Assembly (NCBI RefSeq): GCF_004295585.1
Contig: NZ_AP019400.1
Span: forward strand, 2,702,001 to 2,766,000
DNA from: Cohnella abietis
GTDB taxonomy: Bacteria; Bacillota; Bacilli; Paenibacillales; Paenibacillaceae
Direction of reading: 5' to 3'
Length of the DNA: 64,000 bases
Position numbers and translations under genes: made by a program. This document shows, piece after piece, positions 8,414-17,334 of this stretch; the first letter of the stretch is position 1; the number at the start of each line of letters is the position of its first letter. The notes under the pieces are model-generated. The model searched no databases. It saw nothing but the letters and a program-made list of their open reading frames with translations, and was not told the origin of the DNA.

Positions 8414-9334
8414 ATGGCTGGAGCTTATCGGGTTGATTACAAAACAATATCTCCTTACGTCCGTTTCGTTCATGAAGTCGTTATTCCACCAGGGGAGCAC
8501 ACCCCGGAAAGATATATTTATGATCATGAATTTATATATGTAGTGAAAGGGAAAGGCCGACTTAGAATTGAGAATAAAGAGCATCCGATGGGACCGGGTG
8601 ATCTGTTATATATTCGTCCGAATAGAACGAACGAAATGTTCGTACATGACGATGAGCCGATGCATTGCTTTGCCGTGCATTTCGATTATGTTTTTTTAGG
8701 TGAGGCGGCGGATTTCTCTCCTTATGCTGTCTATTTGGGACGACGATTAGATGAAGGGACTCCGGATACCCATTGGCTTCAAGCTAGGCCGGACGCTGAA
8801 TTTACAGATATGGACATTCCAGAGCATATGACTCCGAGCCGGGTGCACCAATTTTTTGAAGCTTTTAAAGAGCTGTGCTTGCGTTTTCAAGATTCAAGAT
8901 CGGATGCCCAGATTTGGTTAAAATCTTCAATGCTTCAACTGATCGGACTTATTCAGCAAGAGTTAACGACGGAGGAAGGGATTTGGATTGGTCATTCTCA
9001 TGCGGATCTCATGCTTGATGCTATCCAATTCATGAAGGAAAATTATACTCAAAAATTGGATTTACCGATGCTAGCTATGCGAGCAAATTTGTCGCCTAAA
9101 TATTTTGGTACTTTGTTTAAGCAGGCAACAGGGCAATCTTGCTCCCAGTACTTGCTGCAGCTTAGGATGGAGGAGGCCAAACGCTTGCTACGACAGCAGT
9201 CGCTTACCATTGAAGTAATCGCAGAAAAAGTGGGGATTGGCGATCTCTTCTACTTTAGTAAGCTTTTCAAAAAATCGGAGGGATTGTCTCCAAAGCGTTA
9301 TGCGGATTCACTTAGATGGCTAAGCTTGAAGTAA
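8414..9334 (+). CDS. AraC family transcriptional regulator
   Basis: A 306-aa protein. The N-terminal cupin sensor (about residues 20-95) contains ERYIYDHEFIYVVKGKGRL and GPGDLLYIRPN. The C-terminal double helix-turn-helix (about 205-303) contains LDLPMLAMRANLSPKYFGTL, FKQATGQSCSQYLLQLRMEE and IGDLFYFSKLFKKSEGLSPK, with the family signature near the end. AAGGAG precedes the ATG. It is divergent from the PhyH/NHL operon, with 185 bp between starts, and is the obvious candidate activator. Confidence 0.88.
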   Translation: MAGAYRVDYKTISPYVRFVHEVVIPPGEHTPERYIYDHEFIYVVKGKGRLRIENKEHPMGPGDLLYIRPNRTNEMFVHDDEPMHCFAVHFDYVFLGEAADFSPYAVYLGRRLDEGTPDTHWLQARPDAEFTDMDIPEHMTPSRVHQFFEAFKELCLRFQDSRSDAQIWLKSSMLQLIGLIQQELTTEEGIWIGHSHADLMLDAIQFMKENYTQKLDLPMLAMRANLSPKYFGTLFKQATGQSCSQYLLQLRMEEAKRLLRQQSLTIEVIAEKVGIGDLFYFSKLFKKSEGLSPKRYADSLRWLSLK

Positions 9335-9340
9335 AAGCAA

Positions 9341-9372
9341 AACCCCCGAGCCTCATTAGGCTTCAGGGGTCA
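9341..9372 (+). terminator. Terminator after the AraC gene
   Basis: GC-rich hairpin ACCCCCGAGCC / GGCTTCAGGGGT with a short loop, just after the AraC stop. It also lies beyond the YjcZ gene on the minus strand. There is no long T-run, so strength is uncertain. Confidence 0.55.
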
Positions 9373-9392
9373 GAATACTAAGCTATCTTACA

Positions 9393-9515
9393 TTAATAAC
9401 CAGCGCGCAAGATGATTACCAAGAGAACGAAAAGTACAAGTGCGAATGCAGCAGCACCTATTCCGCCACCACTAACGCCACAACCTGCACCGACACCTGC
9501 AACAGGGTATCCCAA
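9393..9515 (-). CDS. YjcZ family sporulation peptide
   Basis: The translated C-terminus, a glycine-rich stretch (GAGCGVSGGGIG) followed by a hydrophobic helix (FALVLFVLLVIILRAGY), matches the YjcZ/YrhC-like small spore membrane peptides of Bacillales. These are usually 30-50 aa with start MGYPVAGVG. An ATG start at 9602 would give 69 aa but has no ribosome site. The TTG at 9515 has GGTGGTGAT placed 8 nt upstream and gives a typical 40-aa peptide, so it is preferred. One membrane helix, probably a spore or forespore membrane component. Confidence 0.7.
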   Translation of the reverse strand: MGYPVAGVGAGCGVSGGGIGAAAFALVLFVLLVIILRAGY

Positions 9516-9637
9516 GTCTATCACCACCGTGCGTTTATTATGACATTCGGTCACATAAACAGCATATGCCGGGATGACTATATGGTCAGTACGTTCACCC
9601 ATCGAGCAGAAAAGTCGGGCTGAAGGTTAGTTATGGT

Positions 9638-9837
9638 TTACAAGCTGTAATTGCGCCTTAATGTTCTGTAGCGTTGTAAGCCGTAAATTCCTAGGACAAT
9701 TCCCACAACCAGCAGGATAGCTCCAACAATTTCTCGTTCAAAAATGATATCTGTGGCGCCGAACAAAATAAGCGTTAAAGCGGGTAGTCGAAAGGATTAA
9801 TGGATTGCTTCATTTCAATTAAGGCTGTTGTTTCTAT
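9638..9837 (-). pseudogene. Decayed small membrane-protein gene
   Basis: On the minus strand a GAGGTG ribosome site is followed 5 nt later by ATA (9837-9835) instead of a start codon, then an open frame (ETTALIEMKQSINPFDYP). The frame must shift once after FDYP to continue as TLILFGATDIIFEREIVGAI and a membrane helix ending in RRNYSL and a TAA. The two halves add up to 200 bp, one base short of 67 codons. A lost start codon plus a 1-bp deletion in a continuous small gene (66 aa, one or two membrane helices) explains this. The family was not recognised. Confidence 0.5.
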
Positions 9838-9967
9838 AAAAACACCTCGTATTAGTGCCGTCGAATTTGTTCAAAGTATACCGTAACTGGCAGACTTCTT
9901 CAGAATTTATTAGTTACCTCAGGGACACCTTATGTGGGGTAATCAATTAATCTGAGGAGGTTATCAC

Positions 9968-10528
9968 TTGAAGAAATTTCTGACCAGCTTGACGATGTTG
10001 ATGAGTTTGTCCTTGGTGCTTATGGTTCCTGCATTCGCGGAGGACACAAGTAACAGTAAGGCGCAATCCAATAAGGTCATCACTAATGATTATACTCCTT
10101 TAAGAACTGCTCCCGGTCTTAACAAAACGTACTATCCGAATACAGCCGGGACGAACACAAGCACGATACTCAGCAATGGAACTAATAATGGCGCGTATAC
10201 AAATGGTAACTACTACGACAGATCAATTGGCGGAATGAGAACAAACGGAATGGGAACAGGTGGAATCGGAACTGGCGGAATGGGAACAGGAACTTATAGC
10301 ACTTATGGAACTAATGGAAATTTTGGTACGTATGGAGCGTATGACTCCACACGAATGAATAGCTATCGGCCGTATTCCACGCATGATGGTCTTCGCGGAA
10401 CTACACGCAACACAGTAAGAACAATGGAAACAACCGCAAAAAGGACCTCAAACTGGGGCTGGTTAGGACTGCTTGGTCTATTCGGTTTAGCGGGCATGCG
10501 CAGCCGTAGCCGTGACGAAGCGCGATAA
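9968..10528 (+). CDS. Secreted WGxxGxxG family protein
   Basis: A 186-aa exported protein. The signal peptide spans residues 1-24 (FLTSLTMLMSLSLVLMVPAFA then EDT). The middle is low-complexity, rich in Gly, Thr, Asn and Tyr (GIGTGGMGTGTYSTYGT). The C-terminus has the WGWLGLLGLFGLAG sorting-type helix followed by basic residues, the hallmark of WGxxGxxG proteins of Paenibacillaceae. It is probably held at the membrane or cell surface; function unknown. The start is TTG, decided by GAGGAGG 7 nt upstream. Confidence 0.8.
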   Translation: MKKFLTSLTMLMSLSLVLMVPAFAEDTSNSKAQSNKVITNDYTPLRTAPGLNKTYYPNTAGTNTSTILSNGTNNGAYTNGNYYDRSIGGMRTNGMGTGGIGTGGMGTGTYSTYGTNGNFGTYGAYDSTRMNSYRPYSTHDGLRGTTRNTVRTMETTAKRTSNWGWLGLLGLFGLAGMRSRSRDEAR

Positions 10529-10546
10529 CATTACTGCTAGTGCTAA

Positions 10547-10590
10547 GAATCCCCCGTTCGAGCCCCTACGGCTTGAGCGGGGAATTTCTT
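10547..10590 (+). terminator. Terminator after the WGxxGxxG gene
   Basis: Hairpin CCCCGTTCGAGCC / GGCTTGAGCGGGG with loop CCTAC, flanked by AAGAAT and ATTTCTT. Two G-U type mismatches. Confidence 0.75.
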
Positions 10591-10629
10591 GTGGGATAGT
10601 CAGTCGCAAGTAGTCGCACGCTAGAGCTG

Positions 10630-11060
10630 CACCGATAGTGAACGCCCGCCCGATCCCCTATCCCCCGGACCAGCCTGCAAAAAGTAACATTAGTGAACGC
10701 CCGGTTCCTTATCCCCCAGCCCGCCCGCAAAAAGTAACAATAGTGAACGCTCGGTTCCTTATCTCGTCAGCCAGCCCGTAAAAAGTAACAATAATGAACG
10801 CTCGGTTCCTTATCTCCCCAGCCAGCCCTGAAAAAGTAACAATAGTAAACGCTCGGTTCCTTATCTCTCCAGTCATCGGTAGCAAAAAGTAACAATAGTG
10901 AACGCTCGGTTCCTCATCTCCCCAGCCAGCCCGCAAAAAGTAACAATAGTGAACGCCCGGTTCCTTATCTCGCCAGCCAGCCCACCAAAGTACCAATGAG
11001 TGAACCTCTGATGTCTTAAATCCCGCTCGAACCCGACATGGTGCCAATGATGAACCTTAC
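10630..11060. repeat. Second intergenic array, 8-9 copies with about 51-bp period
   Basis: The unit AGTGAACGCTCGGTTCCTTA followed by TCTCCCCAGCCAGCCCGCAAAAAGTAACAAT recurs, with AACGC at 10641, 10696, 10746, 10797, 10848, 10901 and 10952, and degenerate copies near 11003 and 11053. Spacings are mostly 50-53 bp. The repeat reads as an open frame on the minus strand (NRAFTIVTF repeats), but with no ribosome site and no recognisable domain, so it is taken as non-coding. It lies between the WGxxGxxG and deacetylase genes. Confidence 0.9.
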
Positions 11061-11246
11061 CTCCAATCCGGGGGGATGAGAAGAGCCAGCGGTAAAATAT
11101 ATCTGAGTAAGTTCATTATATGGCCCCATTGAAGCCGCAGATTAATAAGCTGAGCCATAACGTCTGTACATAAATTTTCCATATGAACAAATACTAACGG
11201 AAGAACTGGGATTTTTGATTTCTATTGCTGATGGGGGTATGTAACC

Positions 11247-12164
11247 ATGAAAAACACAAAAAAAAGTTTCTCAAAGATAGGAATTTTGGCAGCAGTGGGC
11301 ATTTTTACAGGTGCTTTCACTTTTCAAGCACAAACACACGCGTACGTCCAAGCCAACACCCAAGCCCATCCACAAGCCCACGCCCAAACAAACACCCAAG
11401 CCCACGAACCCTCTTCATTTCACGCAGTAACCCCAGGGGACAAGCCCGTCACAGCCCCGCGACAAATAGCTATAGTCATCGACGATTTGGGCAATGGGAT
11501 GAAGGGAACCGAACAAATGCTACAGCTGCCGATTAAATTAACGGTCGCAGTCATGCCATTCCTTCCTACAACGAAAAAAGATGCAGAGGCCGCCTTTGCC
11601 AAAGGTCATGACGTCATTGTTCACCTCCCAATGGAGCCCGTAAGAGGCTTGAAGAGCTGGCTGGGACCCGGGGCTATTACGACAGATTTGACGGATGAGG
11701 AAATTCGCAAACGAGTTGAAGGTGCAATAGCAGATGTGCCACATGCGATCGGAATGAACAATCATATGGGCTCCAAAGCGACGGCGGATAAGCGAGTCAT
11801 GCGAGTTGTGCTGCAGGTATGCAAGGAGAAGGGGTTATTTTTCTTAGACAGCCGGACCTCTTTCAAAACAGTTGTGCCCGCAGTGGCTAAGGAGCTCGGA
11901 GTATTCACTCTGCATAACGATGTTTTTCTGGATGATGTATATACTCACAACCATGTGATGCATCAAATCGGGGTACTTAAGAAATTTTTGACGAAAAATG
12001 AACGTTGTATTGTAATTGGTCATGTGGGCGCTCCAGGATTATATACGTCAGGGGTGCTAAAAAATGTTATCCCCGAACTAAAGAGCCAAGCTACTTTTGT
12101 CCGCTTGACTCAATTACTCCCTTTACCGACGACACCTACGCTTCAAGGGGAAAAGAAGCGATAG
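11247..12164 (+). CDS. Divergent polysaccharide deacetylase family protein (YibQ/DUF610)
   Basis: A 305-aa exported protein. It has a signal peptide (about 1-32), then a low-complexity linker of Gln-Ala-His repeats (residues 33-52), then the DUF610 fold with IAIVIDDLG (metal-binding aspartates), HLPMEP, NNHMGSKAT and FFLDSRTS. Members resemble polysaccharide deacetylases but lack some canonical catalytic residues; their activity is uncertain and thought to involve the cell envelope. The last 22 bp overlap the convergent amidase gene. Confidence 0.8.
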   Translation: MKNTKKSFSKIGILAAVGIFTGAFTFQAQTHAYVQANTQAHPQAHAQTNTQAHEPSSFHAVTPGDKPVTAPRQIAIVIDDLGNGMKGTEQMLQLPIKLTVAVMPFLPTTKKDAEAAFAKGHDVIVHLPMEPVRGLKSWLGPGAITTDLTDEEIRKRVEGAIADVPHAIGMNNHMGSKATADKRVMRVVLQVCKEKGLFFLDSRTSFKTVVPAVAKELGVFTLHNDVFLDDVYTHNHVMHQIGVLKKFLTKNERCIVIGHVGAPGLYTSGVLKNVIPELKSQATFVRLTQLLPLPTTPTLQGEKKR

Positions 12165-12811
12165 TCCATTATCCCGTTTGCTATAGCTGCTGCTACTCGA
12201 TTCTGACCAGGTATTGAGGTTAGCATGGCCCTGTCACCTGGGTCACTAAGGAAAGCCGTTTCCACAATAACACTTGGCACCTGAACCCGATTCAACAAAT
12301 AAAATTTATCCGCAACCATAGGAAGACGGCTTCTTCCTTGCTGTAGATTTAAGTTGCTCTGGATGAAGCTGGCCAGCATGGCACTGTGTGCCTCGGCCTG
12401 ATGTATGACTAGAGGTCCTCGTTTACTTCCCTTAGGAGACCAATTAACATGAATGCTCACAAACAGCGAGGCACCAATCTCATTGGACAAGCCACGACGT
12501 TGCGACAAGTCGCGCCGATGGCGAGAACGTGTTACGTTCCAACGATTGTCGTCACTGAGAGCATAATCTCCGGTACGATTCAGAATAACCTTTAAGCCCT
12601 TGCTGCGGAGCAGCAAGTAAAGCTTGCGTGAGATAGCGAGATTAATATCCTTTTCAAGAATACTGTTCCAGTGAGTACCACCATCAATTCCACCATGACC
12701 AGCATCAATGAGCACGTCAGCGGAAGGTAGTGCACGTTTGAGGTGTGGCGGCTCTGCCTTCCAGCCCGTTAACAGCAGCAATGAACAAATGAATATTAAA
12801 ATTCGATACAT
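12143..12811 (-). CDS. cwlD: N-acetylmuramoyl-L-alanine amidase, CwlD-like
   Basis: A 222-aa Amidase_3 enzyme. Zinc ligands H39 (DAGHGGIDGG), E53 (ILEKDIN) and H121 (VSIHVNW) and the catalytic E183 (PSVIVETAFLSD) are all present. A hydrophobic N-terminus (1-16) with a Cys-less LLLLTGW segment gives export or membrane anchoring. The size and single-domain layout fit CwlD, which cuts stem peptides to allow muramic lactam formation in the spore cortex; another sporulation amidase is possible. GAGG lies 7 nt before the ATG. The 3' end overlaps the convergent deacetylase gene. Confidence 0.75.
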   Translation of the reverse strand: MYRILIFICSLLLLTGWKAEPPHLKRALPSADVLIDAGHGGIDGGTHWNSILEKDINLAISRKLYLLLRSKGLKVILNRTGDYALSDDNRWNVTRSRHRRDLSQRRGLSNEIGASLFVSIHVNWSPKGSKRGPLVIHQAEAHSAMLASFIQSNLNLQQGRSRLPMVADKFYLLNRVQVPSVIVETAFLSDPGDRAMLTSIPGQNRVAAAIANGIMDYRFFSP

Positions 12812-12970
12812 GTGAATTCCTCACCATCCCTTAGACCTCATCTAGCTGCTTCTGTTATCGTGGCTTAAACTAGTCCACCTCATACAAACAGATGCTAATT
12901 TCCTTCAAGAAATGACTATGATTGTGGAAGTGAAAAATCGGGCATGCTAAGGTTTAGGAGGCGATAACTA

Positions 12971-13204
12971 ATGGATAGCTCGGAATATATAAAATACATG
13001 ACGGAGCAGGTTGTTGGTTATATGGACCGTCCGAAGGAAGAGACAGAGGTTAAGTCACATAAGAAGCTCAGTCGTGAGCCGTGGCTAACGAGATGGTTCG
13101 GAGTGGCTCCAATGGGTCTTATGATGTGGTGGGGGAATAGAAGAGATACAAAAAACAAAACACACCCTGAGGTGCGTTCTGTGAATTCCTCTGATTATCG
13201 ATAA
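12971..13204 (+). CDS. yqzE: YqzE family protein
   Basis: A 77-aa protein that matches YqzE: YIKYMTEQVVGYMDRPKEE, then a basic stretch, then WLTRWFGVAPMGLMMWWGNRR. In Bacillus it lies by the comG competence operon; its function is unknown. AGGAGG is 8 nt before the ATG. Its end overlaps the convergent secreted-protein gene by 10 bp. It has about 15 extra residues at the C-terminus compared with the Bacillus form. Confidence 0.75.
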   Translation: MDSSEYIKYMTEQVVGYMDRPKEETEVKSHKKLSREPWLTRWFGVAPMGLMMWWGNRRDTKNKTHPEVRSVNSSDYR

Positions 13205-14088
13205 AATAATCCTTTACTGAGCAACGATTCAAGAGAAATAAATCGCGTTCCTTCCATATCTATAGCTAGATCAATACGACCGTTCGACCAACGCTGATAG
13301 CCAATAACAGGTACCGCATATAACATGGCGTCGCCGAACGGTTCCGTTACATAACGCAGAGGCTGCTTATTGTTAAGGCGACTCTGTATTTTTTTGGCGT
13401 CTTTCGCAGGGAAAGGGGCTTCTTTAGTGAGCCATGGGAGTCTGTCATAAGCATCAAAAAGCTTATTGAATTTACTGTCAGCAATGCTTGCTCCTATTGA
13501 TGAACCGATGGTTACTTGTTTTTCTTCCGCAAAGAGCTTCTTCCAAGTAACACTGTCTAGGGGAAGCTGCTCGGCTGTTTTGGCATCCAACCAGAATACT
13601 TCATTACCAATAGTTACTTCCCATGCAGCTGCGAAAGGGTGAATATAATGCTTAACCGTATTTATCCGTTTGTACTGGTCGCTGGACACCAGCCCACTAT
13701 CGATCAGGGATTGTTTTAACCGCTGCTGTGAGAAAAGCGAATAGGGTCCCACACCATATTCCCCAAGCTGAAAGGTCCCCTCTGTAACAGCATGAACAAC
13801 CATGTATCCAATGTCTTTGCCTTCTTTAGTAAAGAGAACTAGCCAGCTATGTGTTCCTGGACCGAGCGCTTCGATTTGCGGATCGGCAGTTTGCCATGCC
13901 TTGAAGGGAGAATGCTTCGCTAATCGGCTAACCCATTCGTGTACCTGTTTTTCAAGCTTAGAAGGCGTATGAGTTTCTTCAGACGGTGCGGCAAACGCTT
14001 GAGTAGGAGAATACCCCGCGATAATCGTAAACAGTAGCAGTAAAGGAACAAGAATAGTCGTGCGTAGCTTAGGCAAAAAGGTTTTCAT
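13195..14088 (-). CDS. Secreted protein of unknown function
   Basis: About 297 aa, with a signal peptide (KTFLPKLRTTILVPLLLLF through AFA then APSEE). The rest is soluble, with HSWLVLFTKEGKDIGYMVVH and YGVGPYSLFS segments; no family was recognised. The ATG at 14088 is chosen because CAGGTGA lies 9 nt upstream of it; the ATG at 14097 directly abuts that site. It is monocistronic, convergent with yqzE. Confidence 0.7.
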   Translation of the reverse strand: MKTFLPKLRTTILVPLLLLFTIIAGYSPTQAFAAPSEETHTPSKLEKQVHEWVSRLAKHSPFKAWQTADPQIEALGPGTHSWLVLFTKEGKDIGYMVVHAVTEGTFQLGEYGVGPYSLFSQQRLKQSLIDSGLVSSDQYKRINTVKHYIHPFAAAWEVTIGNEVFWLDAKTAEQLPLDSVTWKKLFAEEKQVTIGSSIGASIADSKFNKLFDAYDRLPWLTKEAPFPAKDAKKIQSRLNNKQPLRYVTEPFGDAMLYAVPVIGYQRWSNGRIDLAIDMEGTRFISLESLLSKGLFYR

Positions 14089-14263
14089 CGGATGCATTCA
14101 CCTGCAATCGTTGGAGTAGAAAGCTGAAGCGATTTATCTATTGCCGTCTAATTGTAATCATTGTAAGGGACAAGCTCTGCTGAGACTGTTACAACCTGTC
14201 TACGGAATGTGGCAACCGGAGTTCTTTTTTTGCCGAGAAAACGCATAATTTCAATTCCGGCGC

Positions 14264-15148
14264 TTAGTGAATGCCAGGCAGGTGAAAAATTCCGCAATTC
14301 ATGACGGTTACAGAAACTCTGGGACGATACTGCCAGTCAATTTCCGCTTCACGCTGCTGGAAACGGACAGCTAGAGCAGCTTGCTGCTCCTTCTGATCCT
14401 CATGAGTCATACTGTCCAGCATAGGCTTGTAATAGTTGCGAATTCGCTCAAGCTCGTCCTGTCGACGTTGCTCTGCTTCGGATGCCCAGGAGAAGTCGGT
14501 GCTTTTGAGCTTCCGCTCCATCGTCAGCTCTAACTGAGACATCCCCTTGCGCAGAGATAAGCCGTTTTTCAGCAGATGAACATTGGAAGGAAGACGAGGA
14601 GTGAGCTTCCTATCCTTCACCTTTTCCAGAAATTGATCATCCATTACGCCCGTAGCCAAAGAAATTCCCCAGCCATATAGCTCCTCACGCTTCATATCGC
14701 ATTCGTATCCAACCTTAAAATTAACCCCTAGCCATGCCGTATAGGGCTGGGAGGCGAATGGGTCCATTTTCCCCTTTGGAGGCTCCTCGAATAAAGTAAC
14801 GCAGCGACCACCTTGCTTAACGGCATCGAATAGCTGATGCAGCCTTCTCGAACCGAAGTAAACATCCTCTTGAATGATTCTTCCCGACTCCGTCATTACA
14901 TAAGAGATAGGGGATAGCGATGCCCTGCTGGCCATGGAAGGATTCTCGAACGACCACCGATAGGTCATCGTTTGTGGGTCAGCACCTGTCCGATCAACGA
15001 AGCTCCAATAATAAGGGCGATTCGTCAGAGCCCGGTCTGCATCTGGAGATAGCTTAACCGTAATGCTAGTCGGACTCTTCTCAATGAAGTGGCACCCGGT
15101 TGAATCCAAGTAAGCCGCTGTAAATTTCTGAACCTGTTTCGTATTCAT
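14264..15148 (-). CDS. yqhG: YqhG family protein
   Basis: A 294-aa cytoplasmic protein of the YqhG family (YYWSFVDRTGADPQTMTY, YGWGISLATGVMDDQF). It has a charged, probably coiled-coil stretch near 215-270 (EAEQRRQDELERIRNYY). Function unknown. Its ATG overlaps the TGA of the SNF2 helicase gene (ATGA), the same pair as yqhH-yqhG in Bacillus subtilis, which supports a shared role. Confidence 0.8.
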   Translation of the reverse strand: MNTKQVQKFTAAYLDSTGCHFIEKSPTSITVKLSPDADRALTNRPYYWSFVDRTGADPQTMTYRWSFENPSMASRASLSPISYVMTESGRIIQEDVYFGSRRLHQLFDAVKQGGRCVTLFEEPPKGKMDPFASQPYTAWLGVNFKVGYECDMKREELYGWGISLATGVMDDQFLEKVKDRKLTPRLPSNVHLLKNGLSLRKGMSQLELTMERKLKSTDFSWASEAEQRRQDELERIRNYYKPMLDSMTHEDQKEQQAALAVRFQQREAEIDWQYRPRVSVTVMNCGIFHLPGIH

Positions 15149-17100
15149 GATGGATTCTCCTGTTGCACCTGATTTTTCGTAGCTAGTAATGTATCTCCAA
15201 GTCCATCAATCCGTTTGCGTAGTTCCTCACTATCCGTTGATTCCAGAACGATCTGGGCCAATCTACTCTCTAAGGATTCGACCTTCTCCAGCTGTTGAAT
15301 AATCTCATCCAGCTCGCCGATAACTAGCTCAAACATGTTGATTTTCTCATGAAGCAGATGCACGATATGCTCTTCAATCGTTCCGAGGGTGCATAGATTA
15401 AAGATTTTCACATCCTCTGTCTGACCTAAACGATGAACTCGACCGATTCTTTGCTCCACCCTCATGGGGTTCCATGGAAGATCGAAATTGATAACATTGT
15501 GGCAAAATTGCAGATTGATTCCTTCACCGCCGGCTTCAGTTGCGACCATAATCTGTGCACGTCTGCGGAAGAGGTCCATCATCCAATCCTTTTTGCCTCT
15601 ATTCATTCCCCCACGATAAGGGACAGCATACAGATCATGCTCTTTGAAAAATCGGATTAAGTAATCCTGCGTTGCGCGATATTCGGTGAAAATAATAACT
15701 TTATCGTCGATGCTGCGTATGAGCTCCATTGTTTTTTCTGCTTTCGTATTCGCTTTAATATTGCGAATGAGTTCTACTAGCTGCAATATTCGAGGCCGGA
15801 GTGGAGAGTCCTCAGCCATTTTTTTGTCTAAGTTAATGAGGGTAAGGAAGACGGCATCTCGGCTAGAGCAGACTTCACGCTGTAGCGTAACGAGAGACAG
15901 CATACTAGTCAGGTCCCCGCCTTCTGAGGACGCATTCTTGCGGACATACTCGTTAACCCCTTCGTATAGGGCCATTTCCTCAGAGGAAAGGCGAAGAGGA
16001 ACATTCGTAACGATACGCTTCGTGAACTCAACGCCACCATCACTGCGGCGATTGCGGATCATAACTTGGCCAATGGCTTCGTGAAGCTGGGCTTCATTTT
16101 TAGGAACTCTGCGATCCGCGACAAAATTAGTTGCGAAATCGCCTTCGCCACCTAGCTGACCTGGCTTAAGCAAAGTAACCAAGTTATAAAGCTCTGACAT
16201 GTCGTTCTGAACGGGGGTAGCGGTCAGCAGGAGACAGTATTTTTTGCGTAGCTCATTAATGAACTGATAGTTACCTGTCTTCTTATTCTTAAGCTTGTGA
16301 GCCTCATCTACAATCAGTAGGTCGAATTCGTTATCAAGCAGCATTGCGCGGTGCGGATCACGTTTGGCGGTGTCCATTGAAGCGACAACTATATCGTTGT
16401 TCCAGGTGTAGGCTTTTTTCTGTGCGACGGCTGGAATGTCAAATTTGCTATTAAGCTCTCGAACCCATTGCAGAACGAGAGAAGCGGGAACGAGGATGAG
16501 CACTTTTTTGACCAAGCCACGGATAAGATATTCCTTCAGAATAAGGCCAGCTTCAATTGTCTTTCCTAGACCAACCTCGTCAGCAAGAATGGCGCGTCCT
16601 CTCATCTCATGAAGAACTCTGCGAGCGGTATCTACTTGATGAGGCAACGGATCAAAATGCGGCAATAGGGTTAGGCATTGCAGGGCATGGAAATCAGAAA
16701 CAAGAGAAGCTTCCTCTGCTTCATAAGAGAGCTGATATAAGGACCAGTCATCCCAAGGACCATTGCGCTCCACACGGCGTTCCAGCTCTTCGAATGCTCC
16801 ACGATCTACATGCATCTCTACTAACGGATGGAGCTTGCGCGGGGCTGGGTCGGTTGAAAAGCTAGCTTTGAAGGGAACGAAGGCCGCTTCCTCGATTTCA
16901 GGTGCTAATGGCGGCTCAGATGTTAATGGAATAGCGGGTGCGGCCGCAGCTGCGCCAGATGGATCTCCCGCTGGAGATGAGAAAGGGGTTTGCAACTTTA
17001 GGTCCTCCTGGGCGTTAACTTGATCCCTCTGAATAGGAATGGATGAAGTTTCGCAGGGTAATGTAACGAATGGTAAGCGTCCATTCCATAGTATGAGCAA
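15145..17100 (-). CDS. yqhH: SNF2-family helicase, YqhH-like
   Basis: A 651-aa DEAD/SNF2 ATPase. Walker A is DEVGLGKTIEAG, Walker B is VDEAHKLKN, motif III is LLLTATPVQND. The C-terminal helicase lobe has IIFTEYRATQDYL, AGGEGINLQFCHNVINFDLP and the arginine motif EQRIGRVHRLGQ. A coiled coil occurs near the end. It resembles the RapA/HepA branch and may remodel nucleoprotein. The start is uncertain: TTG at 17100 is the only start codon between the upstream stop and the domain region, and the first 60 residues are low in conservation features. Confidence 0.82.
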   Translation of the reverse strand: MLILWNGRLPFVTLPCETSSIPIQRDQVNAQEDLKLQTPFSSPAGDPSGAAAAAPAIPLTSEPPLAPEIEEAAFVPFKASFSTDPAPRKLHPLVEMHVDRGAFEELERRVERNGPWDDWSLYQLSYEAEEASLVSDFHALQCLTLLPHFDPLPHQVDTARRVLHEMRGRAILADEVGLGKTIEAGLILKEYLIRGLVKKVLILVPASLVLQWVRELNSKFDIPAVAQKKAYTWNNDIVVASMDTAKRDPHRAMLLDNEFDLLIVDEAHKLKNKKTGNYQFINELRKKYCLLLTATPVQNDMSELYNLVTLLKPGQLGGEGDFATNFVADRRVPKNEAQLHEAIGQVMIRNRRSDGGVEFTKRIVTNVPLRLSSEEMALYEGVNEYVRKNASSEGGDLTSMLSLVTLQREVCSSRDAVFLTLINLDKKMAEDSPLRPRILQLVELIRNIKANTKAEKTMELIRSIDDKVIIFTEYRATQDYLIRFFKEHDLYAVPYRGGMNRGKKDWMMDLFRRRAQIMVATEAGGEGINLQFCHNVINFDLPWNPMRVEQRIGRVHRLGQTEDVKIFNLCTLGTIEEHIVHLLHEKINMFELVIGELDEIIQQLEKVESLESRLAQIVLESTDSEELRKRIDGLGDTLLATKNQVQQENPS

Positions 17101-17231
17101 TCGGAAGAGATTCGAAACCTGATCGAGGAAAGCAGGGGATTCTTATCGGGCTAGGTCAACCTTGAACATATATTTATAGACGATTCATAATGAAAGAACA
17201 AAGGCGGATAAACCATATATGGTATTGTTGA

Positions 17232-17260
17232 TGGATTACATATACGATATGTTGTATAAT
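17232..17260 (+). promoter_or_regulatory. Possible sigma-A promoter of nrdJ
   Basis: A perfect TATAAT (17255-17260) lies 75 bp upstream of the TTG start. The matching -35 position, 17 bp upstream, reads TGGATT, which is poor. No cobalamin riboswitch features (B12 box GCCACTG) were seen in this 234-bp gap. Confidence 0.35.
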
Positions 17261-17334
17261 TGACTTGTGGTATGAGATGCAACGAATGACTGGGAATGCC
17301 TTAATAATTAGAAGTTCGGGAGGGTGAACCGGAT

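Noticed and set aside
10709..11047. 112-codon minus-strand frame with NRAFTIVTF repeats
   Set aside because: Generated by the second tandem array; no start signal and no domain.
17101..17334. Cobalamin riboswitch upstream of nrdJ
   Set aside because: The B12 box and the expected leader length are not seen.
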